Shown here one piece after another: positions 30,369 through 39,158 of a DNA stretch of 64,000 nucleotides. Position numbers and translations under genes: made by a program. The stretch is from NCBI GenBank assembly GCA_903904685.1, contig CAIVDS010000044.1:25105-89104 (forward strand), read 5' to 3'. This stretch comes from an uncultured Verrucomicrobiota bacterium. Its GTDB lineage: Bacteria > Verrucomicrobiota > Verrucomicrobiia > Opitutales > Opitutaceae. How positions within the stretch are numbered: position 1 is the stretch's first letter; every line of letters begins with the position of its first letter. The notes beneath the pieces were generated by a model. That model saw nothing but the letters and a program-made list of their open reading frames with translations. It made no database searches and was not told the origin of the DNA.

Positions 30369-30630
30369 GATAATGTGCGGGTTTTCATGCCCTGTTTATG
30401 GTAGTGCCGCTGCATGGATTTTCGGCGGGGCTTTTGTTGGGATTGTTCGCGCGAAGATTGTCCATCTTATGGTTGGTTATATTTGCGTGCTGTTCTCTAA
30501 AAAACGAAGAGTATGTCTGCAAAAGTCCTGTTATGATCGGCACAATGAATTTGGTTATCCATTGCACTCAACGCATTGCTGCGGCGAAACCGTCAGCGAG
30601 GAATGAAGTGCGGGCAGGAAGGGTTTGCTC

Positions 30631-31437
30631 ATGAGCACGGGAAACGTGCCTTGGATCAAAGACGACCAGCGTGAGGTCACCCGTGTTTGTGCGCAAACCG
30701 GAGTCATGCTTCTTCAGCACAGCGCGGAGAGCGCCTTGGCGGAATCGATGGCGCGCAGGCTCGGGCTGGCGCTGGGCATGGACGCCGTTGAAATCGCGCT
30801 CATGGCCAACGGAATCACCGTCAGTACCATTCAGGCAGGCCGATGCCACACGACGGTGCGGCGCAATCTCGATCGCGGCATCAACATGCATGTCGTCACC
30901 GAGGTGCAGCGCACCATTTTGCAGGTAGAGGAAAACAAGCTGGACCTCGCGGGCGTGGCGCGCCGGCTCGATGCGATCAAGCCATCCCGTTATCCCCGTT
31001 GGCTGGTGTCGGTGATGGCGGGCCTTTCGTGCGCCGCTTTTGCGCGGCTGGGATCGCTGGCGGCGGGCTCCGAGGCCAACATTGGCACCTTTGTGCTCAC
31101 CTTTGTTGCGAGCGGCGTAGCCATGCAGGTGCGCCAGTGGCTGGCGCTTTTGCATTTCAATCCGTTGGTCAATTTTACCGCCGCCGCTTTTGTGGCCACC
31201 TCCATCGCCGCTCAAGGGGTGATCTGCCCCTGGGTGGACCGGCCCAAGGTCGCCATGTCGGCGTGCGTGCTTCTTTTCGTGCCAGGATTTCCGCTTATCA
31301 ACGCGGTTTCCGACATGGTGAAAGGTTATATAAACACGGGCATCTCGCGTGGCGTGATGGCTGTGCTGCTGCTGCTGGCGTGCTGCTGCGGCATCGTGCT
31401 CGCGATGACAGTTTGGAACGCTTGGACATGGTTATGA
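30631..31437 (+). CDS. Threonine/serine exporter, ThrE N-terminal-type subunit (YjjP-like)
   Basis: A 268-residue protein. A cytosolic N-terminal region of about 110 residues contains GLALGMDAVEIALMANGI and RGINMHVVTEVQRTI, and five hydrophobic helices follow. The pattern FVPGFPLINAVSDMVKGYINTGISRG is the ThrE/YjjP signature (pfam ThrE, DUF1212). Likely exports amino acids or related compounds. It overlaps the next gene by ATGA, so the two form a split ThrE. The start is ATG 30631; the 262-base gap before it shows nothing recognisable. Confidence 0.85.
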   Translation: MSTGNVPWIKDDQREVTRVCAQTGVMLLQHSAESALAESMARRLGLALGMDAVEIALMANGITVSTIQAGRCHTTVRRNLDRGINMHVVTEVQRTILQVEENKLDLAGVARRLDAIKPSRYPRWLVSVMAGLSCAAFARLGSLAAGSEANIGTFVLTFVASGVAMQVRQWLALLHFNPLVNFTAAAFVATSIAAQGVICPWVDRPKVAMSACVLLFVPGFPLINAVSDMVKGYINTGISRGVMAVLLLLACCCGIVLAMTVWNAWTWL

Positions 31438-31901
31438 ATATTTTCTACACAGTTTTGCAGGATTTCGGACTCGCAGCCGTGCCGGCGGTGGGATTTGCCA
31501 TGATTTTCAATGTGCCCAAGGAGGCGCTCAAATATTGCGCGGTGGCGGGCGCCATCGGCCATGCGCTGCGTTTTAGTCTCTATCAAATCGGACCGCTGCC
31601 CATTGAATGGAGCACCTTGATCGCAGCCTGCGTGGTAAGTGTGATCGGCATCTATTGGGCGCAAAAATGGCGCGCCCACCCGAAGGTATTCACCGTGGCG
31701 GCGATCATCCCGATGATCCCGGGCGTCAATGCCTTTACCGCGCTTCTGGCGATGGTGGATCTTGAGCGCAAGGGGTTCTCCCAAGAGCTGCTCAAGACCG
31801 CGATCGACAACGGGCTGAGGGCTTTCTTCATCATTGCCGCATTGGCGGTCGGCTTGGCCATGCCGGGGCTGCTCTTCTATCGCCGCAAGCCGGTGGTGTG
31901 A
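31434..31901 (+). CDS. Threonine/serine exporter, ThrE C-terminal-type subunit (YjjB-like)
   Basis: A 155-residue membrane protein with four helices. AVPAVGFAMIFNVPKEAL and HPKVFTVAAIIPMIPGVNAFTAL are hallmark segments of the YjjB/ThrE-2 family (DUF3815). Its ATG overlaps the stop of the YjjP-like gene; an ATG 6 bases upstream is an alternative. In single-chain ThrE proteins the two parts are fused. Confidence 0.85.
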   Translation: MNIFYTVLQDFGLAAVPAVGFAMIFNVPKEALKYCAVAGAIGHALRFSLYQIGPLPIEWSTLIAACVVSVIGIYWAQKWRAHPKVFTVAAIIPMIPGVNAFTALLAMVDLERKGFSQELLKTAIDNGLRAFFIIAALAVGLAMPGLLFYRRKPVV

Positions 31902-31973
31902 CATCCGCAAAACAACACGGTCTCTCCGTGGAAATCGGAGGACGTATCGTTTCTTTGAATCCTTAAAATCAAC

Positions 31974-32549
31974 TTACGGAAACAGCTCCTGCTCGGTCCA
32001 ATGGTTGCCGGTGCGCGTGTATTGGAGTCGTTCGTGCAGGCGGAAAGGGCGCTCCTTCCAGAGTTCGATCATCTGCGGTATCACGCGATAGCCGGTCCAG
32101 TTCTTGGGGCGCGGCACATGACCGCGCGGGTAGCGGAGCATTTCCGAGGCGACAGCGCGTTCGAGTTCGGCGTAACCGTCGAGTGGCTGCGACTGCCGGG
32201 ATGCGCGAGCGCCGATGCGACTCAGGTAGGGGCGGGAGTTGAAATAGGCGTCCGCTTCTTCGATCGATACGAGCTCGACGCGACCGTTGACCCGGACTTG
32301 GCGCCCCGGAGGATTCCAATAAAAGCAGAGGGAGGCGAAAGGGCAGTGGTCTAGATCCATAGCCTTCGGGCTCTCGGTGTTGGTATAGAAGACGAATCCT
32401 TGTTCATCGGCGTGTTTGAGCAGCACCATGCGCACCGATGGGTGGTTGTGTTCGTCAACCGTGCCGAGGGCCATAGCCGTTGGCTCATGCACGCCATGGC
32501 GTTTGGCGTCGTCGAGCCACGCTTGGAAGGTGTGCAGTGGGTTCGTCAT
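31974..32549 (-). CDS. pdxH: Pyridoxamine 5'-phosphate oxidase
   Basis: A 191-residue FMN enzyme that makes pyridoxal phosphate. Segments VRMVLLKHADEQGFVFYTN, CFYWNPPGRQVRVNGRVE, SRIGARASRQSQPL and the C-terminal RPFRLHERLQYTR match the family, including the FMN-binding Arg/Lys and the C-terminal PLP-site R-L-H. The start is ATG 32549 (MTNPLHTFQAWL); the frame further upstream (to 33092) is spurious. Confidence 0.95.
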   Translation of the reverse strand: MTNPLHTFQAWLDDAKRHGVHEPTAMALGTVDEHNHPSVRMVLLKHADEQGFVFYTNTESPKAMDLDHCPFASLCFYWNPPGRQVRVNGRVELVSIEEADAYFNSRPYLSRIGARASRQSQPLDGYAELERAVASEMLRYPRGHVPRPKNWTGYRVIPQMIELWKERPFRLHERLQYTRTGNHWTEQELFP

Positions 32550-32689
32550 AAGCGCGGATTCTAGCAGATATTGCCTTCTCGCGCTGCGCATAGATTGACG
32601 GAAACTGCGCAAAACTAGCCGGAAGGAAGGCTTTCTAACAACGATCTTTGGCAGACGTGGTGAAGCTCGCTTTGTTACGTCGTATTGGC

Positions 32690-33064
32690 ATGGTTCATCC
32701 GTGCCTGTTGCGCATGGAGCTGTGCAGGCGCGGCTTGAGCACACCGACCGACTGTCTTTGCTGCGGGGTTTGTTGTTTTTCCAATCTCGACACCTACGTG
32801 CGTGTAACCGGTCTTGACTGGGATCGGCTTGGTGTGGAGTCGGGACATATTGTGCATTTTGCGGGGAATCGTGCTTATATGAGGATGAAAAAAGGCCACT
32901 GTGCGGCGCTTGAGGTGAGGTGCACGGTGGACGGGGCGTCGGTGTTTTTTTGCACGGTTTATAAAAACCGCCCGCAGGTATGCCGCGATTTGGCGCGGGG
33001 TTCACCGGAATGTGAAGGCGAACGGGTGAAGAAGGCGGAGCGGGTAGGGCAGCGTGGAGCTTGA
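32690..33064 (+). CDS. YkgJ-type cysteine-cluster protein
   Basis: A protein of about 124 residues with many cysteines: TDCLCCGVCCFSNL, FFCTVYKNRPQVCRDL and a closing ECEGE. This spacing is that of the CxxCxxCC cluster family (pfam CxxCxxCC, YkgJ), which probably binds a metal or Fe-S cluster; the function is not established. Starts at 32648, 32690 or 32714 are all possible; none has a Shine-Dalgarno sequence. Confidence 0.7.
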   Translation: MVHPCLLRMELCRRGLSTPTDCLCCGVCCFSNLDTYVRVTGLDWDRLGVESGHIVHFAGNRAYMRMKKGHCAALEVRCTVDGASVFFCTVYKNRPQVCRDLARGSPECEGERVKKAERVGQRGA

Positions 33065-33082
33065 AATTTGCGAGGTTGACCG

Positions 33083-33910
33083 ATGGGATCACGATCCATG
33101 AGCGAGACGCCCCTTGCCGCTGACGAAGAACTGGTCCGGTTTTTATCGGCGTCTGCGCCGCGACCGGTGCCGCCGATGATCAGGCGGGCGGCTTTGCGGA
33201 ATGCGGCTCCGCTCGTGATGGCGATTTTAGGGGTGGTTTTCCTGACGATGGGATTGTTTTTCGCGAAGGTTTTTCTGCCTTGGAGGCAGGCGGATGAATG
33301 GCGGCTGGCGGCGAGTCATCCCTTGTCGGTGCAGGGACGGATCATCTCAGTCGAGAAAACAAACCTGTCCATCAACAAGGCGCAGGTGATGTGCTATGGC
33401 TTCGAGTTTACGACGGCCCAAGGAGGCGCATCAGTGCGCGGCGAGTGTTTCACCACGGGTCGGCGGTGGTCGACGGGGGCCACAGTAAATGTGCGTTATA
33501 GTCCAGCCGAGCCGGCGCTGGCTTGTCCCGAGGGAGCTCGACTGAGCGAAGGCAGTCTTGGCAGCGCATTCGTGCTGATTTTCCCATTGGTTGGCGGGGG
33601 CATTGTCCTCTGGGTTGTCCGTGCTCGGCGCCGGATGCTTTGGCTGCTGAAGAACGGCACGCTGGGGGATTTTCGAGTGACGGCCATCGAGCCGACATCG
33701 GTTACCATTAACAAGCAGCCACAGTTTAAAGTCACGTTGCAGCGGCTCGACCTGGCGGACGCGGAGCCGCATGAAGTGCGTTGGTATCAACCCGCACTGC
33801 TGGCTTTCGCGCGAGAGCGGCAAGAGAACGGACAGGCGGTTTTTGGGCTTTTCGACCCAGCCAAACCGAAACGCGTGATCTTGCCGGAAGCGCTGATGCA
33901 GGCCGGCTGA
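33083..33910 (+). CDS. Membrane protein with DUF3592-like beta domain
   Basis: A 275-residue protein with two membrane helices (about residues 42-68 and 160-180). Between them is a domain with VQGRIISVEKT and VNVRYSPAEPALACP, the DUF3592 pattern of membrane-associated small beta domains; a second such beta segment follows the last helix (VTAIEPTSVTINKQPQFKV). No enzyme motif. It may be co-transcribed with the YkgJ-type gene 18 bases upstream. Confidence 0.65.
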   Translation: MGSRSMSETPLAADEELVRFLSASAPRPVPPMIRRAALRNAAPLVMAILGVVFLTMGLFFAKVFLPWRQADEWRLAASHPLSVQGRIISVEKTNLSINKAQVMCYGFEFTTAQGGASVRGECFTTGRRWSTGATVNVRYSPAEPALACPEGARLSEGSLGSAFVLIFPLVGGGIVLWVVRARRRMLWLLKNGTLGDFRVTAIEPTSVTINKQPQFKVTLQRLDLADAEPHEVRWYQPALLAFARERQENGQAVFGLFDPAKPKRVILPEALMQAG

Positions 33911-33922
33911 AAAGTTTCGCCG

Positions 33923-34504
33923 TTACGAACTCAGCGCTTCGCGCACGAGGTCGGCGATGGCGGGCGGGAGATCGAGGGCGAGAGCGGCTTGTTGCGCGGC
34001 GGGGCTGAGCTTGCGCCATGTCTTGCGGAGGATATCCACGAATTTTCCGCGCGGATATTCGGCGTGTTGCGCGGCGAAGGCGCCGATCTCATTTTCCAAG
34101 AAAACGAGCACGGCGGCGTCTTCGAGGGCTTGGGTGCCGGGATTGGTTTTGAGACCGGTCTTGGAAACCCACAGGGCGACTTCGTCGGCTTCGTTGGCAG
34201 GCACGCCGGCGGCAATGAGAAGTTCGCGGGCGCGGTTAGCCTGCTTGACGTAGAGTGAGCGGCGCCAGTTGAGGTAGGCGACTTTGCCTTCGGGGAAGGA
34301 GGCGCGGGGAGTGAGCCAGCGTTCAAGGTGCTGGCAGCGGGCGGCGAGGCGCAGAAGAGGCGAGGCGGCGGGGATAAGTTTGGCCACCCACGTTTCCACG
34401 CGGTCGGCATAGACGAGTTCGGCGGCCCGGCCGCCGGGCGTGCGGGCTGGATCGGCGGCGTGGGCGGAATCGATGAGCTCGCGGGCTCGGTCGTGGGCGG
34501 TCAT
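33923..34504 (-). CDS. DUF4202 family protein
   Basis: A 193-residue soluble protein starting MTAHDRARELIDSAHAADPA. The segments ELVYADRVETWVAKL, CQHLERWLTPRASFPEGKVAYLNWR and ALEDAAVLVFLENEI match DUF4202, whose His/Glu residues suggest a metal site. The function is unknown. The start is ATG 34504, 14 bases after the stop of the next minus-strand gene. Confidence 0.8.
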   Translation of the reverse strand: MTAHDRARELIDSAHAADPARTPGGRAAELVYADRVETWVAKLIPAASPLLRLAARCQHLERWLTPRASFPEGKVAYLNWRRSLYVKQANRARELLIAAGVPANEADEVALWVSKTGLKTNPGTQALEDAAVLVFLENEIGAFAAQHAEYPRGKFVDILRKTWRKLSPAAQQAALALDLPPAIADLVREALSS

Positions 34505-34518
34505 GGCAGACGTTAAAC

Positions 34519-35010
34519 TCAATCCGAGAGATGGTTGTCGGCAAGGATGCGGTCGCGGATAGTCGCGGCCCAATCGGTAAGCAGCTTGCCTTGGGCATTG
34601 GTGAGCCGCGCATCAGCATGCCCGAGCTTGTAGGAGGCCAAAGGCATCTCGCGGTCGGTCACTTCGTCGATGATCTGATCGAGTTTTTTTGTGGCACGCT
34701 TGGGCGAGTAGGTGGCGAACTCGGAAAAATTGAGATGCTGCTTGCCGTCGTTGATATGTGAGGCGAGCCACCAGCCGACGGGCTGGATGTTGGCATACCA
34801 CGGGTAACGGGTGGTGTTGGAGTGGCAGTCGTAGCAGGCCACCGAGAGCATCTGCTTCACGACGGGAGGCGTGGCGTAATGATCCGTGATATCGTTTGCC
34901 GAGGGGTGTGCGGCGATGTTTTTGGCCGGCTGGGCAAATTGGATTGCGACAAAAATGATAGCCAGACTAAGCAGAATTTTTTTCCAGAACTTCACAGCCA
35001 CAAATGACAA
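34519..35010 (-). CDS. Heme-binding-domain protein (cytochrome-like)
   Basis: A 163-residue protein with an N-terminal membrane anchor (about residues 9-25) and one c-type heme site CYDCHSNTTRYPWY (CxxCH), followed by NIQPVGWWLASHINDG, the Haem_bd family pattern. It acts outside the cytoplasm. It is next to the di-heme oxidoreductase on the same strand, suggesting a linked electron-transfer role. Confidence 0.85.
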   Translation of the reverse strand: MSFVAVKFWKKILLSLAIIFVAIQFAQPAKNIAAHPSANDITDHYATPPVVKQMLSVACYDCHSNTTRYPWYANIQPVGWWLASHINDGKQHLNFSEFATYSPKRATKKLDQIIDEVTDREMPLASYKLGHADARLTNAQGKLLTDWAATIRDRILADNHLSD

Positions 35011-35062
35011 ACCACGCCGCTCAAGGTGTCAAAACGGGAAACCAAGGCGGCGTGGAAGTGAC

Positions 35063-36283
35063 TTACAATGAGCGCAGGAAGGCGATCAACTGCTGTTGCT
35101 GGACCGGAGTGAGCTGCGTATAGGCGGACTGCGAGGCGGCGGCTTCACCGGCATGGGCAAGGATGGCGGCGGCGGGTGTCGCCGCACGACCGTCGTGCAG
35201 GTAGTTGTGTCGGGCGCTGAGACCCCAGAGAGGAGAGGTGCGCATTTCAGTGGTGCCGGCGGCGGCTTGGGCGATGCCGTCACCAAGAGCACCCATGTCG
35301 TGGAGCAGGAGGTCCGAGTAGAGTTGCACGTTCTTGTTGGCCAAGGCGGCGATCGCATTTTGGCCGGTGTTGAGGGACGGCGTGTGGCAGCTCGCGCAGC
35401 CGATGAACGCAAAGAGTTTCTGTCCGGCCAACGTGGCGGGGGTGATTGGTGCGCCGACAGGCGGCGGGGCGAGGAAGCGCATGTAGTTGGAGACCCGGTC
35501 TATTTCAGAAAGTCCGGACGCATCTGGCTGGTCTTCGATTGGTGCCGTCGGGCTGACGAAGCAGGCGAGTTTGACTTCGTTGCCGTTAGGAGCGGCAGCC
35601 TTTGGGAAGAGGCGGTTGGTGATGCCGATTTCGTTGTTTAACGCATCGCCGCTGAAGGAGAGGATAGTTGCGTGCTGGGCTTTCCAGCCGAAACGGCCGA
35701 CGCGGCTTTCACCGGTGGCGACATCAGTGACAAGGGCGACGTGGCCTTTGACCCCGACGGGCTTTGGTAGGTTGGCATTGGCGATGATGGTGGCGTCGGG
35801 GATGGCCTCGATCAGGCCTGCACCGTAGAGCGGCGTGGTGAGGCGTCTGGCAACGACATTGGCTTCTGAGGGAACGACCTCTTGGAGTGAAGGGTCGATC
35901 GCTCTGGCATGAAGCAGGCTGCCGTCGAGCGAGGTGAGCGGATCGAAAACTCCGTTGGCGCTGTGTCCGAAGCGGGTGACGGTTTTGCCGCTGCTGCCTC
36001 CAGCCGAGGGCGCACCGTGGCAGGCCAAGCAGGAGTCGTCATTGAAAATGGGGCCCAGGCCGGTCTGTCGGGTTTCGCGGATGTTAAAATCTTTGCTGCC
36101 CGCAGTGAAGGCGGCGAGTTGAGCGGTGGTTGCGCCGACAAGGGGCTTGCCGAAATTGCCGCTGGTTAGAGGAGGAGGAATGGCGGGAGCAGGCGGTGGA
36201 GCCGGTGGAGTTGGTTGGGCGAGGAGGGGGAGAGCCAAGCATACTAACAGCAGTGCACAGGTGGTGGGGATGCGGTGTTTCAT
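35063..36283 (-). CDS. Di-heme oxidoreductase (DUF1111 family)
   Basis: A 406-residue exported protein with signal peptide MKHRIPTTCALLLVCLALPLL ending LAQ (the first 20 or so residues). Two heme sites are visible: NDDSCLACHGAPS (CxxCH, about residue 85) and FIGCASCHTPSL (about residue 300). The C-terminal motif SPLWGLSARHNYLHDGRAAT is typical of the DHOR/thiol oxidoreductase family. ATG 36283 fits the signal peptide; the upstream frame to 36439 is not needed. It may oxidise an extracellular substrate with the neighbouring heme protein. Confidence 0.88.
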   Translation of the reverse strand: MKHRIPTTCALLLVCLALPLLAQPTPPAPPPAPAIPPPLTSGNFGKPLVGATTAQLAAFTAGSKDFNIRETRQTGLGPIFNDDSCLACHGAPSAGGSSGKTVTRFGHSANGVFDPLTSLDGSLLHARAIDPSLQEVVPSEANVVARRLTTPLYGAGLIEAIPDATIIANANLPKPVGVKGHVALVTDVATGESRVGRFGWKAQHATILSFSGDALNNEIGITNRLFPKAAAPNGNEVKLACFVSPTAPIEDQPDASGLSEIDRVSNYMRFLAPPPVGAPITPATLAGQKLFAFIGCASCHTPSLNTGQNAIAALANKNVQLYSDLLLHDMGALGDGIAQAAAGTTEMRTSPLWGLSARHNYLHDGRAATPAAAILAHAGEAAASQSAYTQLTPVQQQQLIAFLRSL

Positions 36284-36407
36284 GGGGCGGGAGTTTGCAG
36301 GCATTAGGGCGGGTTTGTTTGATGGAGTGCTTTCTGCGGTCATTAAACCACCCTTGTGTAAGGCTCCGATGAAGCTTCGCGGAAGAATTGTTAAGCCGGA
36401 GTAAAAG

Positions 36408-37850
36408 TCACTCTGTCTCAAGCAACCGTAGGGTGACACGGAAGCCGCTCGGGGTGCGGTTCTCGAAGCGTACGGTTCCTCCGCAGGCTTCGACGCAACT
36501 TTTCACGATGGCGAGGCCCAGACCAGCGCCACCGGTATCTCGATTGCGCGCGGCTTCCGGACGGAAAAGTGGTTCACCCAAGCGTACCAGCGCCTCGGAT
36601 GGCACGCCGGGGCCTTCGTCTTCGATGATGACGAGCACGGCGTCGGTATCTTTTTCTGCTCGCAATGTAATCGCAGAGGCGCGGCTCGCGTGGCGCAGGG
36701 CGTTGCGTATGAGATTGCCGAGAGCGCGGGCAAGCAGGTCGGCATCGGCCCGTGCGGCGAGCGTTTCGGGAATTATAATTTTAACCGCGTCGTCCGCCGC
36801 TTCGCGGGCCAGCACACGGGCCGCCAGTGGCGCTAGCAAGACTGTGGCAACGGCCGCGTCGCGAGGGCGCAGGCCGGCCTTGGTGAAGGCGAGCAATTCA
36901 CCAACGAGGGCGGACATCTGATCGATTTCCTCGCGCACATCGGTAATCGCATTTTGCAGCTCCGGGCCGGCACGTTGCTCAAGGATGCTTGCACTTACCT
37001 GCATGCGTCCGATCGGGGAACCGAGCTCATGGGCAATGTCGCCGAGAAAGCGTTTTTGGCCCGTGACGAGCCGGTCGAGCCGGCCGGCCATGCGGTTTAC
37101 AGATCCGCCAAGCGCGCCAAGTTCATCGCGGCGGTTTTCCGGCACACGTGTGTCAAAATTACCGTCGGCGATCGACTCGGTGGCTCGGTTGAGTCGCCCG
37201 AGATCGCGGGTCAGGCTGCGCACAAAAGGCAGCCAGAATAACAACGACACACCTATGGCGATGGCGCCTATCCAAAGCCAAGGGGCAAGATCCAGCAGTG
37301 TTAAAAGAACCCCGAAACTCGGAATTTTCATGACCAGAACGGCTGGCGGACGGTCCTGTCCGCCGACACGCACGGCCAGCCAAAAAACAGCAGGGTCTCC
37401 GTTTCTAATCAACAGACGCTGCGGGCCGGGCTCGCGTGGCGGCGGGGCAGCTTGTTCCGGTGGATCTTCACCAGGCGGGCCGTCTTGTTTTGGAGGGCGC
37501 TGAAGCCGCTGAGGTGAATTACGGGAATGAATCATTTCACTTAGCGCAGGCGGAATGTCGGGGAGAGAACCGTTTAGCATTTGACCACGGGCTCCTATCA
37601 GGGCGGCCGACACGCCGCAGCTGCTGGCAAAGCGAGCGAGGGCTTCGTCGCGTCTATTAGGCGGCAGGCCGCGCAAATCACCGACAGCGGCGTTAACCAA
37701 ATCTTGGATACGGCGTCCGGGCGGCCCTTCCACCAGCGCGTTCCAATTAAGACCTTTTTGCGATATAAGGAAACCGGCCCCGAGCGCGGCCAGCAACGCG
37801 AGGTTTAGCAGGAGCCATCCGGAGACTTTCAGCGCAAGAGGGAAACGCAT
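36408..37850 (-). CDS. Sensor histidine kinase (CpxA/OmpR-type partner)
   Basis: A 480-residue membrane kinase: transmembrane helix at about residues 10-30, a periplasmic sensor domain of about 160 residues that is Pro-rich in the middle, a second helix near 185-205, HAMP, the H box IAHELGSPIGRMQ, and HATPase motifs NLIRNALRHA, DEGPGVP and GGAGLGLAIVK. The response regulator gene ends 12 bases upstream on the same strand, so they form a pair. The signal is unknown. Confidence 0.93.
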   Translation of the reverse strand: MRFPLALKVSGWLLLNLALLAALGAGFLISQKGLNWNALVEGPPGRRIQDLVNAAVGDLRGLPPNRRDEALARFASSCGVSAALIGARGQMLNGSLPDIPPALSEMIHSRNSPQRLQRPPKQDGPPGEDPPEQAAPPPREPGPQRLLIRNGDPAVFWLAVRVGGQDRPPAVLVMKIPSFGVLLTLLDLAPWLWIGAIAIGVSLLFWLPFVRSLTRDLGRLNRATESIADGNFDTRVPENRRDELGALGGSVNRMAGRLDRLVTGQKRFLGDIAHELGSPIGRMQVSASILEQRAGPELQNAITDVREEIDQMSALVGELLAFTKAGLRPRDAAVATVLLAPLAARVLAREAADDAVKIIIPETLAARADADLLARALGNLIRNALRHASRASAITLRAEKDTDAVLVIIEDEGPGVPSEALVRLGEPLFRPEAARNRDTGGAGLGLAIVKSCVEACGGTVRFENRTPSGFRVTLRLLETE

Positions 37851-37861
37851 GGGCGGAGGAG

Positions 37862-38596
37862 TCAGGACACGGCTGGATCGGTGAGCATGTAGCCCGCCGA
37901 GCGCAACGTGCGGATAAAGCGCGGATTCTTGGCGTCGTCGCCCAGTTTTTTGCGCAGAGCGGAGATGTGGACGTCGATAGAACGGTCAAACACCTCGTAG
38001 TTACGGTCGCGTATCTCGTCGAGAAGCGCCTCGCGGGTCCGCACCCGGCCTCGGGCGCGGGCGAGACTGGCCAGCAGATCGAACTCCACCGGCGTGAGTA
38101 TGAGCGGCTGGTCCGCCAGCAGGGCGAGCCGGGCTTCGGGTTGGACGCGTAGCGGTCCCACGACGATCTCGGCGGCAGGCGCGGCGTCCGCCGGGGCGCG
38201 GGAGGTGCGGCGCAAAACGGCGCGGAGGCGGGCAAGCAGCTCGCGGGTGGAAAATGTTTTCGGCAGGTAGTCGTCCGCGCCGACTTCAAGGCCGACGATG
38301 CGGTCGGTTTCATCGCCGCGTGCGGTGAGCATAAGCACCGGCACTTCGCTGGTGCGCCGTATCCGCCGGAGCACTTCGAACCCGTCGATTCCAGGCAGCA
38401 TCACATCAAGAATGATGGCCTGCCAGTGCGCGTCCGGGGCGGTCGCGCGTTCCGCGCCGACGGATCCGTCGTGCTCGGCGGTGACGTCGAAGCCGAGCGG
38501 GGTGAGGTAGTCGCCGACGAGCCGGCAAAGCTTCTTGTCATCGTCGATCATCAGCAGCCGGATACGGCCGAGGGGTGTTTCAGAGACGGCGTTCAT
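37862..38596 (-). CDS. OmpR-family response regulator
   Basis: A 244-residue regulator. The receiver has the acidic triad MIDDD and the phosphoacceptor Asp in AIILDVMLPGIDG, with Thr in MLTARG and Lys in LPKTFSTREL (the usual K-P-F is K-T-F here). The C-terminal winged helix has LTPVEFDLLASLARARGRVRTRE and VDVHISALRKKLGD followed by RTLRSAGYML. The start is ATG 38596; the frame to 38722 is open but lacks support. Confidence 0.95.
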   Translation of the reverse strand: MNAVSETPLGRIRLLMIDDDKKLCRLVGDYLTPLGFDVTAEHDGSVGAERATAPDAHWQAIILDVMLPGIDGFEVLRRIRRTSEVPVLMLTARGDETDRIVGLEVGADDYLPKTFSTRELLARLRAVLRRTSRAPADAAPAAEIVVGPLRVQPEARLALLADQPLILTPVEFDLLASLARARGRVRTREALLDEIRDRNYEVFDRSIDVHISALRKKLGDDAKNPRFIRTLRSAGYMLTDPAVS

Positions 38597-38716
38597 GAAC
38601 GCAGACAAACGATTTTGGCGAAGAAAGCAGTCCACTTTACGTGGGCTTAACAATTTTCCATGGCGACGATCGCACCAGTCTGGATGGTTGCAGGCGTATC
38701 CGGCATCTGTTGTTTT

Positions 38717-39121
38717 ATGCAAATGACGCGACGAATCTGGCTTTTTAGCGGGATAATCGTGGTGGTTTTTCTACCGCTGGCGCTGGCTTTTGGAGTGGAA
38801 GGAAAACCTGTGCCGGATGCGGCGATCACGATCAGGCAGGCGCTCAAGGAAAGGCGAGTGGTGACGTTCACCTATCACGGTTATGCGAGAACGGTGGAGG
38901 CGCACGCGCTTGGCAAGAGTGCCGATGGCAAGGCAGCGCTGCTGGCGTGGCAGACCGGTGGCGGCAGTCAGACGGAACCCCTGCCAGGCTGGCGGACGTT
39001 TTTACTGGCGGATATCATGGGGCTGACGCTCGCCGAAACGACCTTCGCCAAACCCCGGCCAGATTACCACAAAGGCGGACGAGGGCTCAAAGCGGTGGAG
39101 GCCGAGGTAGCGGCCGACTGA
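38717..39121 (+). CDS. Small protein with WYL-like domain
   Basis: A protein of about 134 residues with an N-terminal hydrophobic stretch (WLFSGIIVVVFLPLALAFG), then a soluble part: ITIRQALKERRVVTFTYHGY and later LPGWRTFLLADIMGLTLAET, which resembles a WYL domain (ligand or nucleic-acid sensing), followed by FAKPRPDYHKGGRGLKAV. The match is by pattern only. The start is uncertain (38660, 38717, 38723). It is divergent from the response regulator. Confidence 0.6.
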   Translation: MQMTRRIWLFSGIIVVVFLPLALAFGVEGKPVPDAAITIRQALKERRVVTFTYHGYARTVEAHALGKSADGKAALLAWQTGGGSQTEPLPGWRTFLLADIMGLTLAETTFAKPRPDYHKGGRGLKAVEAEVAAD

Positions 39122-39158
39122 TTCACTGGCTGGTGGAGCACAGTGAACCCGACGATTC

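Noticed and set aside
30398-30634. A 78-codon ORF between the phosphatase and ThrE genes
   Set aside because: No ribosome-binding site or family; it ends over the ThrE start.
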